NCBI RefSeq assembly: GCF_018070075.1
Contig: NZ_JAGPXE010000002.1
Coordinates: 248,001 to 312,000, forward strand
Direction: 5' to 3'
Source: Saccharopolyspora endophytica
Lineage (GTDB): Bacteria > Actinomycetota > Actinomycetes > Mycobacteriales > Pseudonocardiaceae
Length of the DNA stretch: 64,000 bases
The number at the start of each line of letters is the position of its first letter. The stretch's first letter is position 1. The notes beneath the pieces are model-generated. The model saw only the letters and a list, made by a program, of their open reading frames with translations, was not told the origin of the DNA and did not search any database. Positions 23,010-31,021 of the stretch are shown one piece after another. A program made the position numbers and the translations under genes.

Positions 23010-24026
23010 ATGAACTACGCTCAGCAACAGATGGTGCACGCACGGCCACCTCATCACCGACCCAAACGACGCCGCCCGGGCCGCAAGATCCTGACCGTTC
23101 TGCTGGTCCTGGTGCTGGCGCTGGTCGGTTTCCTGATCTACGTGGACTACTCGCTCAAGCGCGAGCCCGCGCTTCCCACCTCCGGTGAGCGCCCCGCCGA
23201 CGGCCCCGGCACCAACTGGCTGCTGGTCGGTTCCGACAGCCGCGAAGGGCTCGACGCCGACCGCCAGGCCGAGCTGGGAACCGGTGACACCGCGGGTCGG
23301 CGCACCGACACGGTGATGCTGGTGCACATCCCGCAGGCCGGTGGCAAGCCCACGATGGTCAGCCTGCCCCGCGACTCCTACGTCTCGATTCCCGGGCACG
23401 GCAAGGACAAGCTCAACTCGGCCTTCGCCTACGGCGGGCCGCAGCTGCTGACCCAGACCGTCGAGGCGTCGACCGGCGTGCGCGTCGACCACTACGCGGA
23501 GGTCGGCCTCGGCGGGTTCGCCGACATGACCGACGCGATCGGTGGCGTGGACATCTGCGTCAAGGAGCCGATGAAGGACCCCAAGGCCAACCTCGACGTG
23601 CAGGCCGGCTGCCAGGAGCTCGACGGCCCGCAGGCGCTGGGCTACGTGCGCACCCGCGCCTCCTCGCGCGGCGACCTCGACCGCGTCGAGCGGCAACGCG
23701 AGTTCCTCGCCGCGCTGACCGAGAAGGCCTCGTCCCCGGAGGTCTTCCTCAACCCGCTGCGCCTGTTTCCGCTGATCCTGGACACCTCCGGCGCGTTCCT
23801 CGTCGACACCGACGACCACGTCTGGCACCTGGCGGGCCTGGCGTTCGCGATGAACGGGATCGCCTCCGGTCAGGGCGTCACGACCACGGTCCCGATGTCC
23901 GGGTTCGGCGAGACCGGCGATGGCGCGTCGGTGGTCAAGTGGGACCAGGACAAGGCCGAGACGCTCTTCGGCGCTCTCGCCAACGACACCGAAGTCCCGG
24001 CGGAAGTCATCGTCACGGGAATGTGA
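23010..24026 (+). CDS. LytR-CpsA-Psr (LCP) family cell-wall ligase
   Basis: The 338-residue product has a short basic cytoplasmic tail (HRPKRRRPGRK), one membrane helix (ILTVLLVLVLALVGFLIYV, about 27-45) and an extracytoplasmic LCP domain (about 70-290). The domain shows NWLLVGSDSREGL, RTDTVMLVHI, SLPRDSYVSIPG, NSAFAYGGP and the late RTRASSRGDLDRVERQREFL. The conserved Asp and Arg residues bind the polyprenyl-pyrophosphate donor. LCP enzymes attach arabinogalactan or teichoic-type polymers to peptidoglycan. The ATG at 23010 starts MNYAQQQMVHARPP; its ribosome site is weak. It ends just before a long hairpin shared with the convergent formylglycine enzyme gene. Confidence 0.93.
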   Translation: MNYAQQQMVHARPPHHRPKRRRPGRKILTVLLVLVLALVGFLIYVDYSLKREPALPTSGERPADGPGTNWLLVGSDSREGLDADRQAELGTGDTAGRRTDTVMLVHIPQAGGKPTMVSLPRDSYVSIPGHGKDKLNSAFAYGGPQLLTQTVEASTGVRVDHYAEVGLGGFADMTDAIGGVDICVKEPMKDPKANLDVQAGCQELDGPQALGYVRTRASSRGDLDRVERQREFLAALTEKASSPEVFLNPLRLFPLILDTSGAFLVDTDDHVWHLAGLAFAMNGIASGQGVTTTVPMSGFGETGDGASVVKWDQDKAETLFGALANDTEVPAEVIVTGM

Positions 24027-24035
24027 GTCGAGCGC

Positions 24036-24076
24036 TCGGCGCCCGATCGGAAACAATTGTTCCGGTTGGGCGCCGA
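24036..24076. terminator. Terminator between the LCP and formylglycine-enzyme genes
   Basis: Perfect 9-bp arms TCGGCGCCC and GGGCGCCGA enclose a smaller inner dyad (GGAA ... TTCC) around CAATTG. It lies between two convergent stops and can serve both. Confidence 0.65.
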
Positions 24077-24098
24077 CTGCATTTCCGGAAGGAATTCC

Positions 24099-24983
24099 TC
24101 AGGCGTCGGCGGCGCACCGGAAACCGAGATTCCCGCTCGAACTGTCCGGTGTGTTGGACGTTCTCGCGGCGACCCGGTAGCGGTTGCAGTAGGAGTCGTG
24201 GCACAGGTACGAACCGCCGCGCATGGCGCGGTTGTCGGAACCGTCGGAGAAGCGGTCCGCGCACCACTCCCACACGTTTCCCGACACGTTGTGCAGTCCG
24301 AAACCGTTGGGCTCGAAGGAGTCCACCGGCGCGGTGCCGACGTGACCGTCCTCGGCGGTGTTGCGCACCGGGAACCGGCCCTGCCAGATGTTGCAGCGGT
24401 GCTCACCGCCGGGCGTGAGCTCGTCGCCCCACGGGTAGCGGGCCTGGTCGAGGCCGCCGCGCGCCGCGTACTCCCACTCGACCTCGGTCGGCAGCCGCTT
24501 GCCCGCCCACTTGCAGTAGGCCGCGGCGTCGTGCCACGAGACGTGCACGACCGGGTGGTCCCAGCGGCCGTCCAGGTCGCTGCCGGGCCCCTCCGGGTGC
24601 CGCCAGCTCGCGCCGCTGACGCCGCACCACCACGGGGTCTGCTCCGGGCGAGGGGACTCCTTGCGCAGGTGTCCGGGCAGGAACTTGGCGAACACGTAGG
24701 TCCAGCCGAACCGCTCGGCCTCGGTGACGAAACCGGTGTCGTCGACGAACTCCGCGAAGCGCGCGTTGGACACGGCGTGCGGGTCGATGGCGAACGAGGC
24801 CACGCGGACCTCGCGGATCGGTCCCTCGGCGTCGTCGGGGAACCCGTCGGGGTCCTCGGTGCCCATCCGGAACACGCCGCCGGGGAGCACCACCATGCCG
24901 TCGAGGTCCCCGCTGCCCCGGGTGACCTGCTGCTCCGAACCGGTCGCCGGACCGGAACGAGACGGAGGACAACAGCCCGCCAC
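24099..24983 (-). CDS. Formylglycine-generating enzyme (SUMF1/FGE family)
   Basis: The product (294 residues) has a full FGE-sulfatase domain: MVVLPGGVFRMGTEDPDGFPDDAEGP near the start, GKRLPTEVEWEYAARGG in the middle, NVSGNVWEWCADRF and the active-site block RGGSYLCHDSYCNRYR with cysteines about 261 and 266. The two cysteines five apart bind Cu+ and oxidise the target Cys of sulfatases to formylglycine. The sulfatase at 46353-47822 carries a CCPSR target motif. The GTG at 24983 lies 8 nt after GGGAGG; a GTG three codons earlier overlaps that site. The early CC could mimic a lipobox, but the leader is too short for one. Confidence 0.92.
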   Translation of the reverse strand: MAGCCPPSRSGPATGSEQQVTRGSGDLDGMVVLPGGVFRMGTEDPDGFPDDAEGPIREVRVASFAIDPHAVSNARFAEFVDDTGFVTEAERFGWTYVFAKFLPGHLRKESPRPEQTPWWCGVSGASWRHPEGPGSDLDGRWDHPVVHVSWHDAAAYCKWAGKRLPTEVEWEYAARGGLDQARYPWGDELTPGGEHRCNIWQGRFPVRNTAEDGHVGTAPVDSFEPNGFGLHNVSGNVWEWCADRFSDGSDNRAMRGGSYLCHDSYCNRYRVAARTSNTPDSSSGNLGFRCAADA

Positions 24984-25151
24984 CAACCACACCTCCCGCA
25001 GTCGAACGCTTCGCGCTGCGCGACGTTACCCGCGCGGCACCCGCTCCGGCCGCCGAGGACGGCCACCGGTGTGACGGCGGCAACTCCCGGGAACCGGAGA
25101 TCAACCGGAACCGACATCTCCCACGACGCACCACGCGCGGATGGAGATGAG

Positions 25152-26522
25152 ATGAGCACCGAGGCGCCCCCGGCCGCCGAACAGCGCAGCGGCCGCGCCG
25201 GAACGTGGGCGGCGCTGCGACCGCTGGTCCTGCGGCTGCACTTCTACGCCGGACTGCTCATCGCCCCGTTCCTGCTGGTGGCCGCCGGCACCGGGCTGCT
25301 CTACGTGTTCACCCCGCAGCTGGAACAGCTGGTCTACGACCGCGAGCTGCACGTGCCGGCGAGCCCGCGCACCGCGTCGGTGGACGACCAGCTCGCCGCC
25401 GCGCAGGCCGCGCACCCGGGTGCCTCGCTGATGTCCATCCGCCCGGCGCCCACCCCGACCGACACCACGCAGGTCATCTTCCACGCCCCGGACCTGCCGG
25501 AGAGCTTCCAGCGCACGGTGTTCGTCGACCCGCACACCACCGAGGTGCGCGGAATCCTGGAGACCTACGGCAGCAGCCAGGCGCTGCCGCTGCGCGCGTG
25601 GATCGACAACCTGCACCGCGGCCTGCACCTGGGCGACTTCGGCAGGCTCTACAGCGAACTCGCGGCCAGCTGGCTGTGGGTGGTGGTGCTGGGCGGGCTG
25701 CTGCTGTGGTTCCGGCGCCGCCGCACCTCCCGCAAGCGGCTCGTCGTCCCCGAGCCCGGCGCCACCGGGCGCAAGCGGCTGCTGTCCTGGCACGGCGCGA
25801 TCGGCACCTGCATCGCGCTGGGCCTGCTGTTCCTGTCGGCCACCGGGCTGACCTGGTCGAACTACGCGGGCGCGAACGTCACCCAGCTCCGCGAGGTGCT
25901 GGCCTGGGAGACGCCGACGGTGTCCACCGACGTGGTCCCGCCCGAGCACCAGGGCCATCACGGGCACCACGGGCACACCGCGCACACCGGTGGCGACGTC
26001 GGTCCGGAACGGGTGCTGCGCGCCGCCGAGGCGCAGGGCGTGACCGGGCCCGTGGAGCTGACCCCGCCGACCTCGGGCGGTTCCTACGTGGTGCAGCAGG
26101 TGCAGCGGCACTGGCCGACGCAGCAGGACTCGGTCGCCGTCGACGCCGCCAGCGGTCAGGTCACCGCGACGCTGCGCTTCGCCGACTGGCCGGTGATGGC
26201 GAAGCTGGCGCGCTGGGGCGTCGACGCGCACATGGGGCTGCTGTTCGGCCTGGTCAACCAGCTGGTGCTGGCCGCGCTGGTGGTGGCGTTGCTGACCACG
26301 GTCGTCCTCGGCTACCGGATGTGGTGGCGCCGCCGTCCGGCCGGTGCCTTCGGCGCTCCGGTCGCGCGCGGGGTCTGGCGCCAGGTGCCGTTGCGCGTGC
26401 TGCTGCCGCTGGGCGCGGTGACGCTGGTGGTGGCGTTCTTCCTGCCGCTGCTGGGTGTTTCGCTGGCGGCGTTCCTGGTCCTGGACACCGCGCTGGGGCG
26501 CTGGCGGAGCGCCCGGAGCTGA
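25152..26522 (+). CDS. PepSY-associated transmembrane (PiuB-like) protein with His-rich loop
   Basis: The 456-residue protein has about five membrane helices and PepSY-TM features: LRLHFYAGLLIAPFLLVAAGTGLLYVFTPQLEQLVY near the start, NLHRGLHLGDFGRLYSELAASWLWVVVLGGLLLWFRRRR, and SWHGAIGTC later. The paired His residues in these helices resemble haem-binding positions of PepSY-TM reductases used in iron uptake. A distinctive loop, HQGHHGHHGHTAH (about residues 265-277), could bind copper, nickel or zinc. It is a single gene starting at an ATG with GGAGATGAG upstream. A role in metal reduction or uptake is likely but the metal is not clear. Confidence 0.85.
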   Translation: MSTEAPPAAEQRSGRAGTWAALRPLVLRLHFYAGLLIAPFLLVAAGTGLLYVFTPQLEQLVYDRELHVPASPRTASVDDQLAAAQAAHPGASLMSIRPAPTPTDTTQVIFHAPDLPESFQRTVFVDPHTTEVRGILETYGSSQALPLRAWIDNLHRGLHLGDFGRLYSELAASWLWVVVLGGLLLWFRRRRTSRKRLVVPEPGATGRKRLLSWHGAIGTCIALGLLFLSATGLTWSNYAGANVTQLREVLAWETPTVSTDVVPPEHQGHHGHHGHTAHTGGDVGPERVLRAAEAQGVTGPVELTPPTSGGSYVVQQVQRHWPTQQDSVAVDAASGQVTATLRFADWPVMAKLARWGVDAHMGLLFGLVNQLVLAALVVALLTTVVLGYRMWWRRRPAGAFGAPVARGVWRQVPLRVLLPLGAVTLVVAFFLPLLGVSLAAFLVLDTALGRWRSARS

Positions 26523-26684
26523 GCAGCACCTCCAACGTGACGTTCGTCATCCGCTTAGCGTTCCCGCAGGTGGACCGGCCTCTCGCGATCTAGCCGGCGA
26601 AAAATCGTTTGACCAGCGCGGATGATGGGAAACATCGTGTGCGTTGGTACGGGGTGTTCGCACCGTCGCATCCCGCCGCGACGG

Positions 26685-26708
26685 AACGCCCTGTCAGATC
26701 AGGGCGTT
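26685..26708 (+). terminator. 8-bp hairpin, terminator or attenuator
   Basis: Perfect arms AACGCCCT and AGGGCGTT with an 8-nt loop. It may end the PepSY transcript 160 bp upstream or act in the leader of the exporter gene. Confidence 0.4.
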
Positions 26709-26738
26709 AAGCTGGATCGGAGCTCTGGGGGGACGAGC

Positions 26739-26765
26739 ATGCTTGTGAGGGGACGGTTCACGTGA
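26739..26765 (+). CDS. Possible 8-codon leader peptide before the exporter gene
   Basis: An ATG five bases after a strong GGGGGGA ribosome site opens an 8-codon frame (MLVRGRFT) followed by TGA. Very short, well-translated ORFs before drug-exporter or resistance genes can act as attenuators. There is no conservation evidence here and the ORF may be chance. Confidence 0.25.
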   Translation: MLVRGRFT

Positions 26766-26952
26766 CTCCCCGGCACCGGATCATCTGACCGCCGGCCGAT
26801 CATCGGCCGCGCCCGACGTCGTCGCGGACCCCACCGTCGCGTGGGTCGACCCGACGCGTGATCCGGGCTTCCACCGCCAGAACTGCATGCCGAACGCCGT
26901 CGGCGATGTCGGCGAATCCGGCCGGTACCCCCGGTCGGGAAGGACAACGGCC

Positions 26953-28434
26953 GTGACCAAGGCCCCACACGAGCGAGGTGCACGACAACCCATGACCGAG
27001 ACGGCCGCGATCGCGGAGCCCGACCGGCAGGCCACACCGCCGAGAGCAAACGTGCTGCTGAGCGTGCTGGTCGCCTCGGCCTTCGTGATGATCCTCAACG
27101 AGACGATCCTGAGCGTCGCGCTGCGCGACCTCACGGTCGACCTCCACGTGTCCACCACCACCGTGCAGTGGCTGACCAGCGGGTTCCTGCTGACGATGGC
27201 GGTGGTCATCCCGATCACCGGGTTCCTGCTGGAGCGCTTCACCCCGCGTCAGGTGTTCATGGCCGCGATGGTCCTGTTCAGCCTCGGCACGCTGCTGAGC
27301 GGGTTGGCACCCGGGTTCGGGATGCTGCTGGTGGGTCGCGTCGTGCAGGCGACCGGCACGGCGGTGATGCTGCCGCTGCTGATGACCTCGGCGATGCGCC
27401 TGGTCCCGGTGGAGAAGCGCGGCGCCACGATGGGCACGATCAGCATCGTCATCGCCGTCGCACCGGCCGTGGGGCCGACCATCGGTGGGGCGGTGCTGTC
27501 CTCGCTGGGCTGGCGCTGGATGTTCTGGATCGTGCTGCCGCTGTCGCTGATCGCGCTGGCCATCGGTGCGGTGTGGATGCGCCTGGACAGCGAGACCCGT
27601 TCGGTGCCGCTGGACGTGCTGTCGGTGCTGCTGTCGGCGATCGGTTTCGGCGGTCTGCTCTACGGGCTGTCGGCCATCGGCGAGTCCGGTGGCTCGCACA
27701 CCGTCCCGCCGTGGGTGCCGCTGGTGGTCGGTGCCGTGTCGCTGGTGGTGTTCGTGGCCCGGCAGCTGCGGTTGCAGCGCGAGGACCGGGCGCTGCTGGA
27801 CCTGCGGCCCTTCACCCACCGCCCGTTCGTCGTGTCGCTGGTGCTGGCGGCGCTGCTGTTCATGTGCCTGCTGGGCGCGGCGGCGATCCTGCTGCCGCTG
27901 TACCTGCAGACCGTGCTCAAGACGACCACGTTCGTCAGCGGTCTGGCGGTGCTGCCGGGCGGTCTGCTGATGGGTCTGATGGGACGTCCGGTCGGGCGGC
28001 TGTTCGACCGGATCGGACCGCGTCCGCTGGTGATCCCGGGCGCCGCCGCGATGGCGGTGTCGCTGTGGCTGTTCGCCACGCTGACCCCGGAGTCGCCGCT
28101 GGGCATGGTGATCGGCTTCCACCTGCTGCTGATGCTCGGGCTGAGCCTGATGATGACGCCGCTGATGACCTCGTCGCTGGGCGCGCTGCCCGATCACCTG
28201 TACTCGCACGGCAGCGCGATCCTGGGCACGTTGCAGCAGGTCTCGGGCGCGTTCGGCACGGCGGTGTTCGTGACGGTGTCGTCGCTGGCCTCGGCCAACC
28301 CGGCGGGCGTCCCCGACGCCTCGGGACTGCGCACCGCGTTCGTCGTCGCCGGTGTGATCGGCCTGGTCGCCTTCGGCACGGCCCTGTTCGTCCGCAAGAC
28401 CGAGGGCGCCACCGCGGCGGTCGCAGCGCACTGA
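26953..28434 (+). CDS. DHA2-family (14-helix) MFS drug exporter
   Basis: The 493-residue protein has 14 predicted membrane segments and DHA2 hallmarks: MILNETILSVALRDL in helix 1, VVIPITGFLLERFTPRQVFMAAMVLFSLGTLLSG, and the motif C region SIVIAVAPAVGPTIGGAVL in helix 5. These proteins export drugs and cationic toxins using the proton gradient. The GTG at 26953 follows GGGAAGGA with good spacing; in-frame ATGs at 26887 and 26992 are alternatives. It is a single gene closed by a bidirectional hairpin. Substrate unknown. Confidence 0.9.
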   Translation: MTKAPHERGARQPMTETAAIAEPDRQATPPRANVLLSVLVASAFVMILNETILSVALRDLTVDLHVSTTTVQWLTSGFLLTMAVVIPITGFLLERFTPRQVFMAAMVLFSLGTLLSGLAPGFGMLLVGRVVQATGTAVMLPLLMTSAMRLVPVEKRGATMGTISIVIAVAPAVGPTIGGAVLSSLGWRWMFWIVLPLSLIALAIGAVWMRLDSETRSVPLDVLSVLLSAIGFGGLLYGLSAIGESGGSHTVPPWVPLVVGAVSLVVFVARQLRLQREDRALLDLRPFTHRPFVVSLVLAALLFMCLLGAAAILLPLYLQTVLKTTTFVSGLAVLPGGLLMGLMGRPVGRLFDRIGPRPLVIPGAAAMAVSLWLFATLTPESPLGMVIGFHLLLMLGLSLMMTPLMTSSLGALPDHLYSHGSAILGTLQQVSGAFGTAVFVTVSSLASANPAGVPDASGLRTAFVVAGVIGLVAFGTALFVRKTEGATAAVAAH

Positions 28435-28451
28435 GCGAGTTCCGGGGGAGA

Positions 28452-28474
28452 GGCGCGCGGTCAGTCCGCGCGCC
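28452..28474. terminator. Bidirectional hairpin between exporter and cupin genes
   Basis: Perfect 9-bp arms GGCGCGCGG and CCGCGCGCC with a 5-nt loop, followed by CCTTTC on the plus strand. It overlaps the stop codon of the convergent cupin gene. Confidence 0.65.
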
Positions 28475-29003
28475 CCTTTCGCTCGTCCAGGCGCTGCTCG
28501 TAGCGCAGGGCGCGGGCGAGCCGGGCCAGGCCGCCGAAGAGCGCGCGCTGGAGCCAGGCGGGGACGCCGGCGAGGTAGCCGTCCTGGGCCTGCCAGAGCA
28601 GGGCGAGCGCCAGCGGGTTGCGCGGCAACCCGGAGCGCGTGGTCGCCCCGGCGTTGTCGAGGGCGTGCCAGAGCTCGAACATGCGGCGGTGCTGCAGCGG
28701 CGGGCGGATCTCGTGGTCGAGCACGACGTCGGCGGACAGCGTGCTGAACTCGTGGACCTGACGCGCTCCGGCCGAGGCGGACTCGCCGGCACCGAGGACG
28801 AGTTCCCGGCCGTCGATGCGGAACCGCACCCGTCCTCGGCGGACGGTCCAGCGTTCGGTGAGCAGCGGGTGCCAGTGCGGGCCCGCCTGCCGGGCCGGTC
28901 GCGGCAGCCGGTGCTCGATGCGCAGGAACGGGCCTTCCCCGTCGCTGCCTTCGGCCACGAACGTGACCCGGCGACCGTCGCGGAACACCAGCGGGTCGAG
29001 CAT
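28461..29003 (-). CDS. Cupin-domain protein under MarR control
   Basis: The 180-residue product has a small cupin barrel (about 25-105) with the motif GPHWHPLLTERWTVRRGRVRFRIDGRE and a second half RQVHEFSTLSADVVLDHEI. A helical tail containing YLAGVPAWLQRALFGGLARLARALRYEQRLDE follows. Metal-binding His residues of cupin motif 1 are partly present (HWH). It may be a sensor or a small-molecule enzyme. GAGGAG precedes its ATG. It is divergent from a MarR gene, with a 36-bp inverted operator filling the gap, so the pair is very probably co-regulated. Confidence 0.8.
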   Translation of the reverse strand: MLDPLVFRDGRRVTFVAEGSDGEGPFLRIEHRLPRPARQAGPHWHPLLTERWTVRRGRVRFRIDGRELVLGAGESASAGARQVHEFSTLSADVVLDHEIRPPLQHRRMFELWHALDNAGATTRSGLPRNPLALALLWQAQDGYLAGVPAWLQRALFGGLARLARALRYEQRLDERKGRAD

Positions 29004-29020
29004 CGCACCCACTCCTCGTG

Positions 29021-29056
29021 TGAAGGCTGCCTTCCTAATTGATAAGGTAGCCTTCA
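29021..29056. promoter_or_regulatory. MarR operator between the cupin and MarR genes
   Basis: Outer arms TGAAGGCT and AGCCTTCA are perfect 8-bp inverted repeats, with inner arms CCTT and AAGG. The 36-bp dyad fills the 57-bp spacer between the two start codons and ends 4 bp before the MarR ATG, so a bound dimer would shut both promoters. Confidence 0.75.
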
Positions 29057-29060
29057 TTTC

Positions 29061-29507
29061 ATGTCCGCGGAAGACCCCACCCTGCTCAAGCTCCTCGTGC
29101 AGAGTGCCACCGCCTTCGAGCGGCGGCTCAACGACGGCCTGCGCGACGACCTCGACGAGGAGCTGCGACCCGCGCACTACGCGGTGTTCCGCTACCTGGA
29201 TCCGGCCGGCTCGCGGGTGTCCGAACTGGCGGAGGCCGCCGGGATGACCCAGCAGGCGATGGGCGAGCTGGTCACGCACCTGCAGAGGTGCGGATATGTC
29301 GAGCGCAGGCCCGACCCGGCCGACGGGCGCGCCCGTCAGGTCGTGGCCACGCCGACCGGGGTGGAGGCGCTGCAGGCCGCGGCCGGGCGCATCCACGAGA
29401 TCGAGCGGGCCCTCGGCGAGCACCTCGGGGCCGACGGGCTCCAGGAATTGCGAGAGCTCCTGTCCCGCCTCGGTGAAGTGCTGCGGGAACAGCACGATTC
29501 GCCTTGA
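29061..29507 (+). CDS. MarR-family transcriptional regulator
   Basis: The 148-residue product has the winged helix of MarR proteins (about 40-105: VFRYLDPAGSRVSELAEAAGMTQQAMGELVTHLQRCGYVERRPDPADGRARQVVATPTG), flanked by dimerisation helices. The DPADGRAR wing is typical. Such repressors usually release DNA when bound by a phenolic or oxidising ligand. It is divergent from the cupin gene and very probably controls both through the dyad between them. A terminator hairpin overlaps its stop codon. Confidence 0.92.
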   Translation: MSAEDPTLLKLLVQSATAFERRLNDGLRDDLDEELRPAHYAVFRYLDPAGSRVSELAEAAGMTQQAMGELVTHLQRCGYVERRPDPADGRARQVVATPTGVEALQAAAGRIHEIERALGEHLGADGLQELRELLSRLGEVLREQHDSP

Positions 29508-29532
29508 GACCGGGGCGGTCTCAAGGCGAATC
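29496..29532. terminator. Bidirectional terminator between MarR and ferredoxin-reductase genes
   Basis: Perfect 16-bp arms GATTCGCCTTGAGACC and GGTCTCAAGGCGAATC with a 5-nt loop. It overlaps the MarR stop and ends 9 nt from the stop of the convergent reductase gene. Confidence 0.85.
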
Positions 29533-29541
29533 AGCGCGTGT

Positions 29542-31011
29542 TCACCTGCGGGAGCGCAGCAGCTTGGCGAAGGACTTGGCGTCCTTGTTCGCGTTGTGCA
29601 GCGTGCCGGCTGCTGCGTCGTCGATCAGCGAGTCGATGGTCTCCGACGCGCACGCGCGGTTGGCGCCGATGCCGCCCGCCGCCCCGCGCTTGGCCCAACC
29701 GACCACGTAGGTCCCCGGCTCGACCCGGCCACCGGTGTTCGGGATGACCCCGGTCGCCTCGTCGAACGGCAGTTGCGGGATCTGCACCCCGCGGCTGCCC
29801 ACCGACCACAGCACCATCCCGGCCGCGAGGTCCCGGTTGCCCGAGCCGTCACCGACGCGGAGAGCCCTGACCTGCGGATCGCCGACCACTTCCCGCGGGG
29901 CGGAGGAGAAGCGCAGCACCAGGCGGCGGTCCTCGCCCGGAGCGCGATCCCAGTCGACGTCCTCGACCGGCAGCTCGCGCAGCAGCGCGGCCGTCGATCC
30001 GTCCTCGGCCGAGGCGATCGACTCCGCAGCGCCACCGTGGCCGTCGACCACGATGCGGCCCTTCAGCCGCTGCTCGATGCCGACCCACTCCGACCGCGTG
30101 AACGCCGCGTGCTCGGGACCCCGCCGCGCGAGCAGCACGACCTCCCGGACCTTGCTCCTGCGCAGGGCGGCGAGCGCGTGGTCGGCGATCGGGGTGCCGA
30201 CCAGCTCGTCGGGGTCGCTGAGCAGCAGGCGCGCGGCGTCCAGCGCCACGTTGCCGTTGCCCACGATCACGACCCGCTCCGAGGACAGCTCGACCGCGTC
30301 GGCCGGGATGTCCGGATGCCCGTTGCACCAGCCGACGAACTCGCGGGCGGCCATCGTGCCGGGCAGGTCCTCGCCGGGAAGTCCCAGCGTGCGGTGACCG
30401 GGTGCGCCGACGGCGTAGACGACCGCGTTGTGGTGCTCGGTCAGCTCAGCGTGGCTGATGGTCCGCCCGACCTCCACGCCCAGGTGCATGCGGACCCTGG
30501 GGTGCTTGTAGCTGGTCGCGAAGGTGTGCTCGATCTGCTTGGTGCTCGGGTGATCCGGAGCGACGCCGAACTTGATCAGGCCGCCAGGGGTGGTCATCCG
30601 ATCGATCAGCGTGATCTCGGCGTCGGTGGAGCGCAGCAGCGACTGCACCGCGTAGCCCGCAGCCGGCCCGGTTCCCACGACCGCGACGCTCGGCGCAGCG
30701 GCGTGCGTCGGCAGCGATCGTGGGAACTGCGGCCTTCCCCAGGGGTAGTCGGCCGGGATCTCGGAGAACCGCTCCCGGTTGATGTCGACGTGCACGGACA
30801 GGTCGCCGGTGAGCTTGTCGATCGGGAACACCGCGTCCACCGGGCACGCATCGGCGCAGGCGCCGCAGCCGATGCAGGCGCGCGGGTCGATGTAGAGCCG
30901 GTCGGTGGTGCCGAAGTCGGGCTCGTCCGGGGTGGGGTGGATGCAGTTGACCGGGCACACCGAGATGCACGATGCGTCGGCGCAACAGGATTGCGTGATC
31001 GCGTAGGTCAT
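29542..31011 (-). CDS. Ferredoxin fused to ferredoxin-NADP+ reductase (FprB type)
   Basis: The 489-residue product is a fusion. An N-terminal 7Fe/8Fe-type ferredoxin domain (about 1-80) has cysteine motifs in CCADASCISVCPVNCIHP and CIGCGACADACPVDAVF. An adrenodoxin-reductase-like domain (about 105-489) has the FAD site VAVVGTGPAAGYAVQSLL, the NADP site VVIVGNGNVALDAARLL and the late GWAKRGAAGGIGANRACA. It resembles FprB-like reductases of mycobacteria that hand electrons from NADPH to monooxygenases. It lies 10 nt after the diiron oxygenase gene on the same strand, so it probably supplies electrons to that enzyme. Confidence 0.92.
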   Translation of the reverse strand: MTYAITQSCCADASCISVCPVNCIHPTPDEPDFGTTDRLYIDPRACIGCGACADACPVDAVFPIDKLTGDLSVHVDINRERFSEIPADYPWGRPQFPRSLPTHAAAPSVAVVGTGPAAGYAVQSLLRSTDAEITLIDRMTTPGGLIKFGVAPDHPSTKQIEHTFATSYKHPRVRMHLGVEVGRTISHAELTEHHNAVVYAVGAPGHRTLGLPGEDLPGTMAAREFVGWCNGHPDIPADAVELSSERVVIVGNGNVALDAARLLLSDPDELVGTPIADHALAALRRSKVREVVLLARRGPEHAAFTRSEWVGIEQRLKGRIVVDGHGGAAESIASAEDGSTAALLRELPVEDVDWDRAPGEDRRLVLRFSSAPREVVGDPQVRALRVGDGSGNRDLAAGMVLWSVGSRGVQIPQLPFDEATGVIPNTGGRVEPGTYVVGWAKRGAAGGIGANRACASETIDSLIDDAAAGTLHNANKDAKSFAKLLRSRR

Positions 31012-31021
31012 GGCCGTGGAC

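Larger units (their letters stand above)
26523..26952. other. 430-bp leader region before the DHA2 exporter gene
   Basis: No standard gene is visible. It has a perfect 8-bp stem (AACGCCCT / AGGGCGTT, 26685-26708), then a GGGGGGA ribosome site and a possible 8-codon ORF (26739-26765), then the exporter start. The layout resembles an attenuation-type leader, but this is conjecture. Confidence 0.35.

Noticed and set aside
24983..24992. Formylglycine-generating enzyme as a lipoprotein because of an early AGC motif
   Set aside because: Only about six residues precede the Cys and there is no charged n-region or hydrophobic core.
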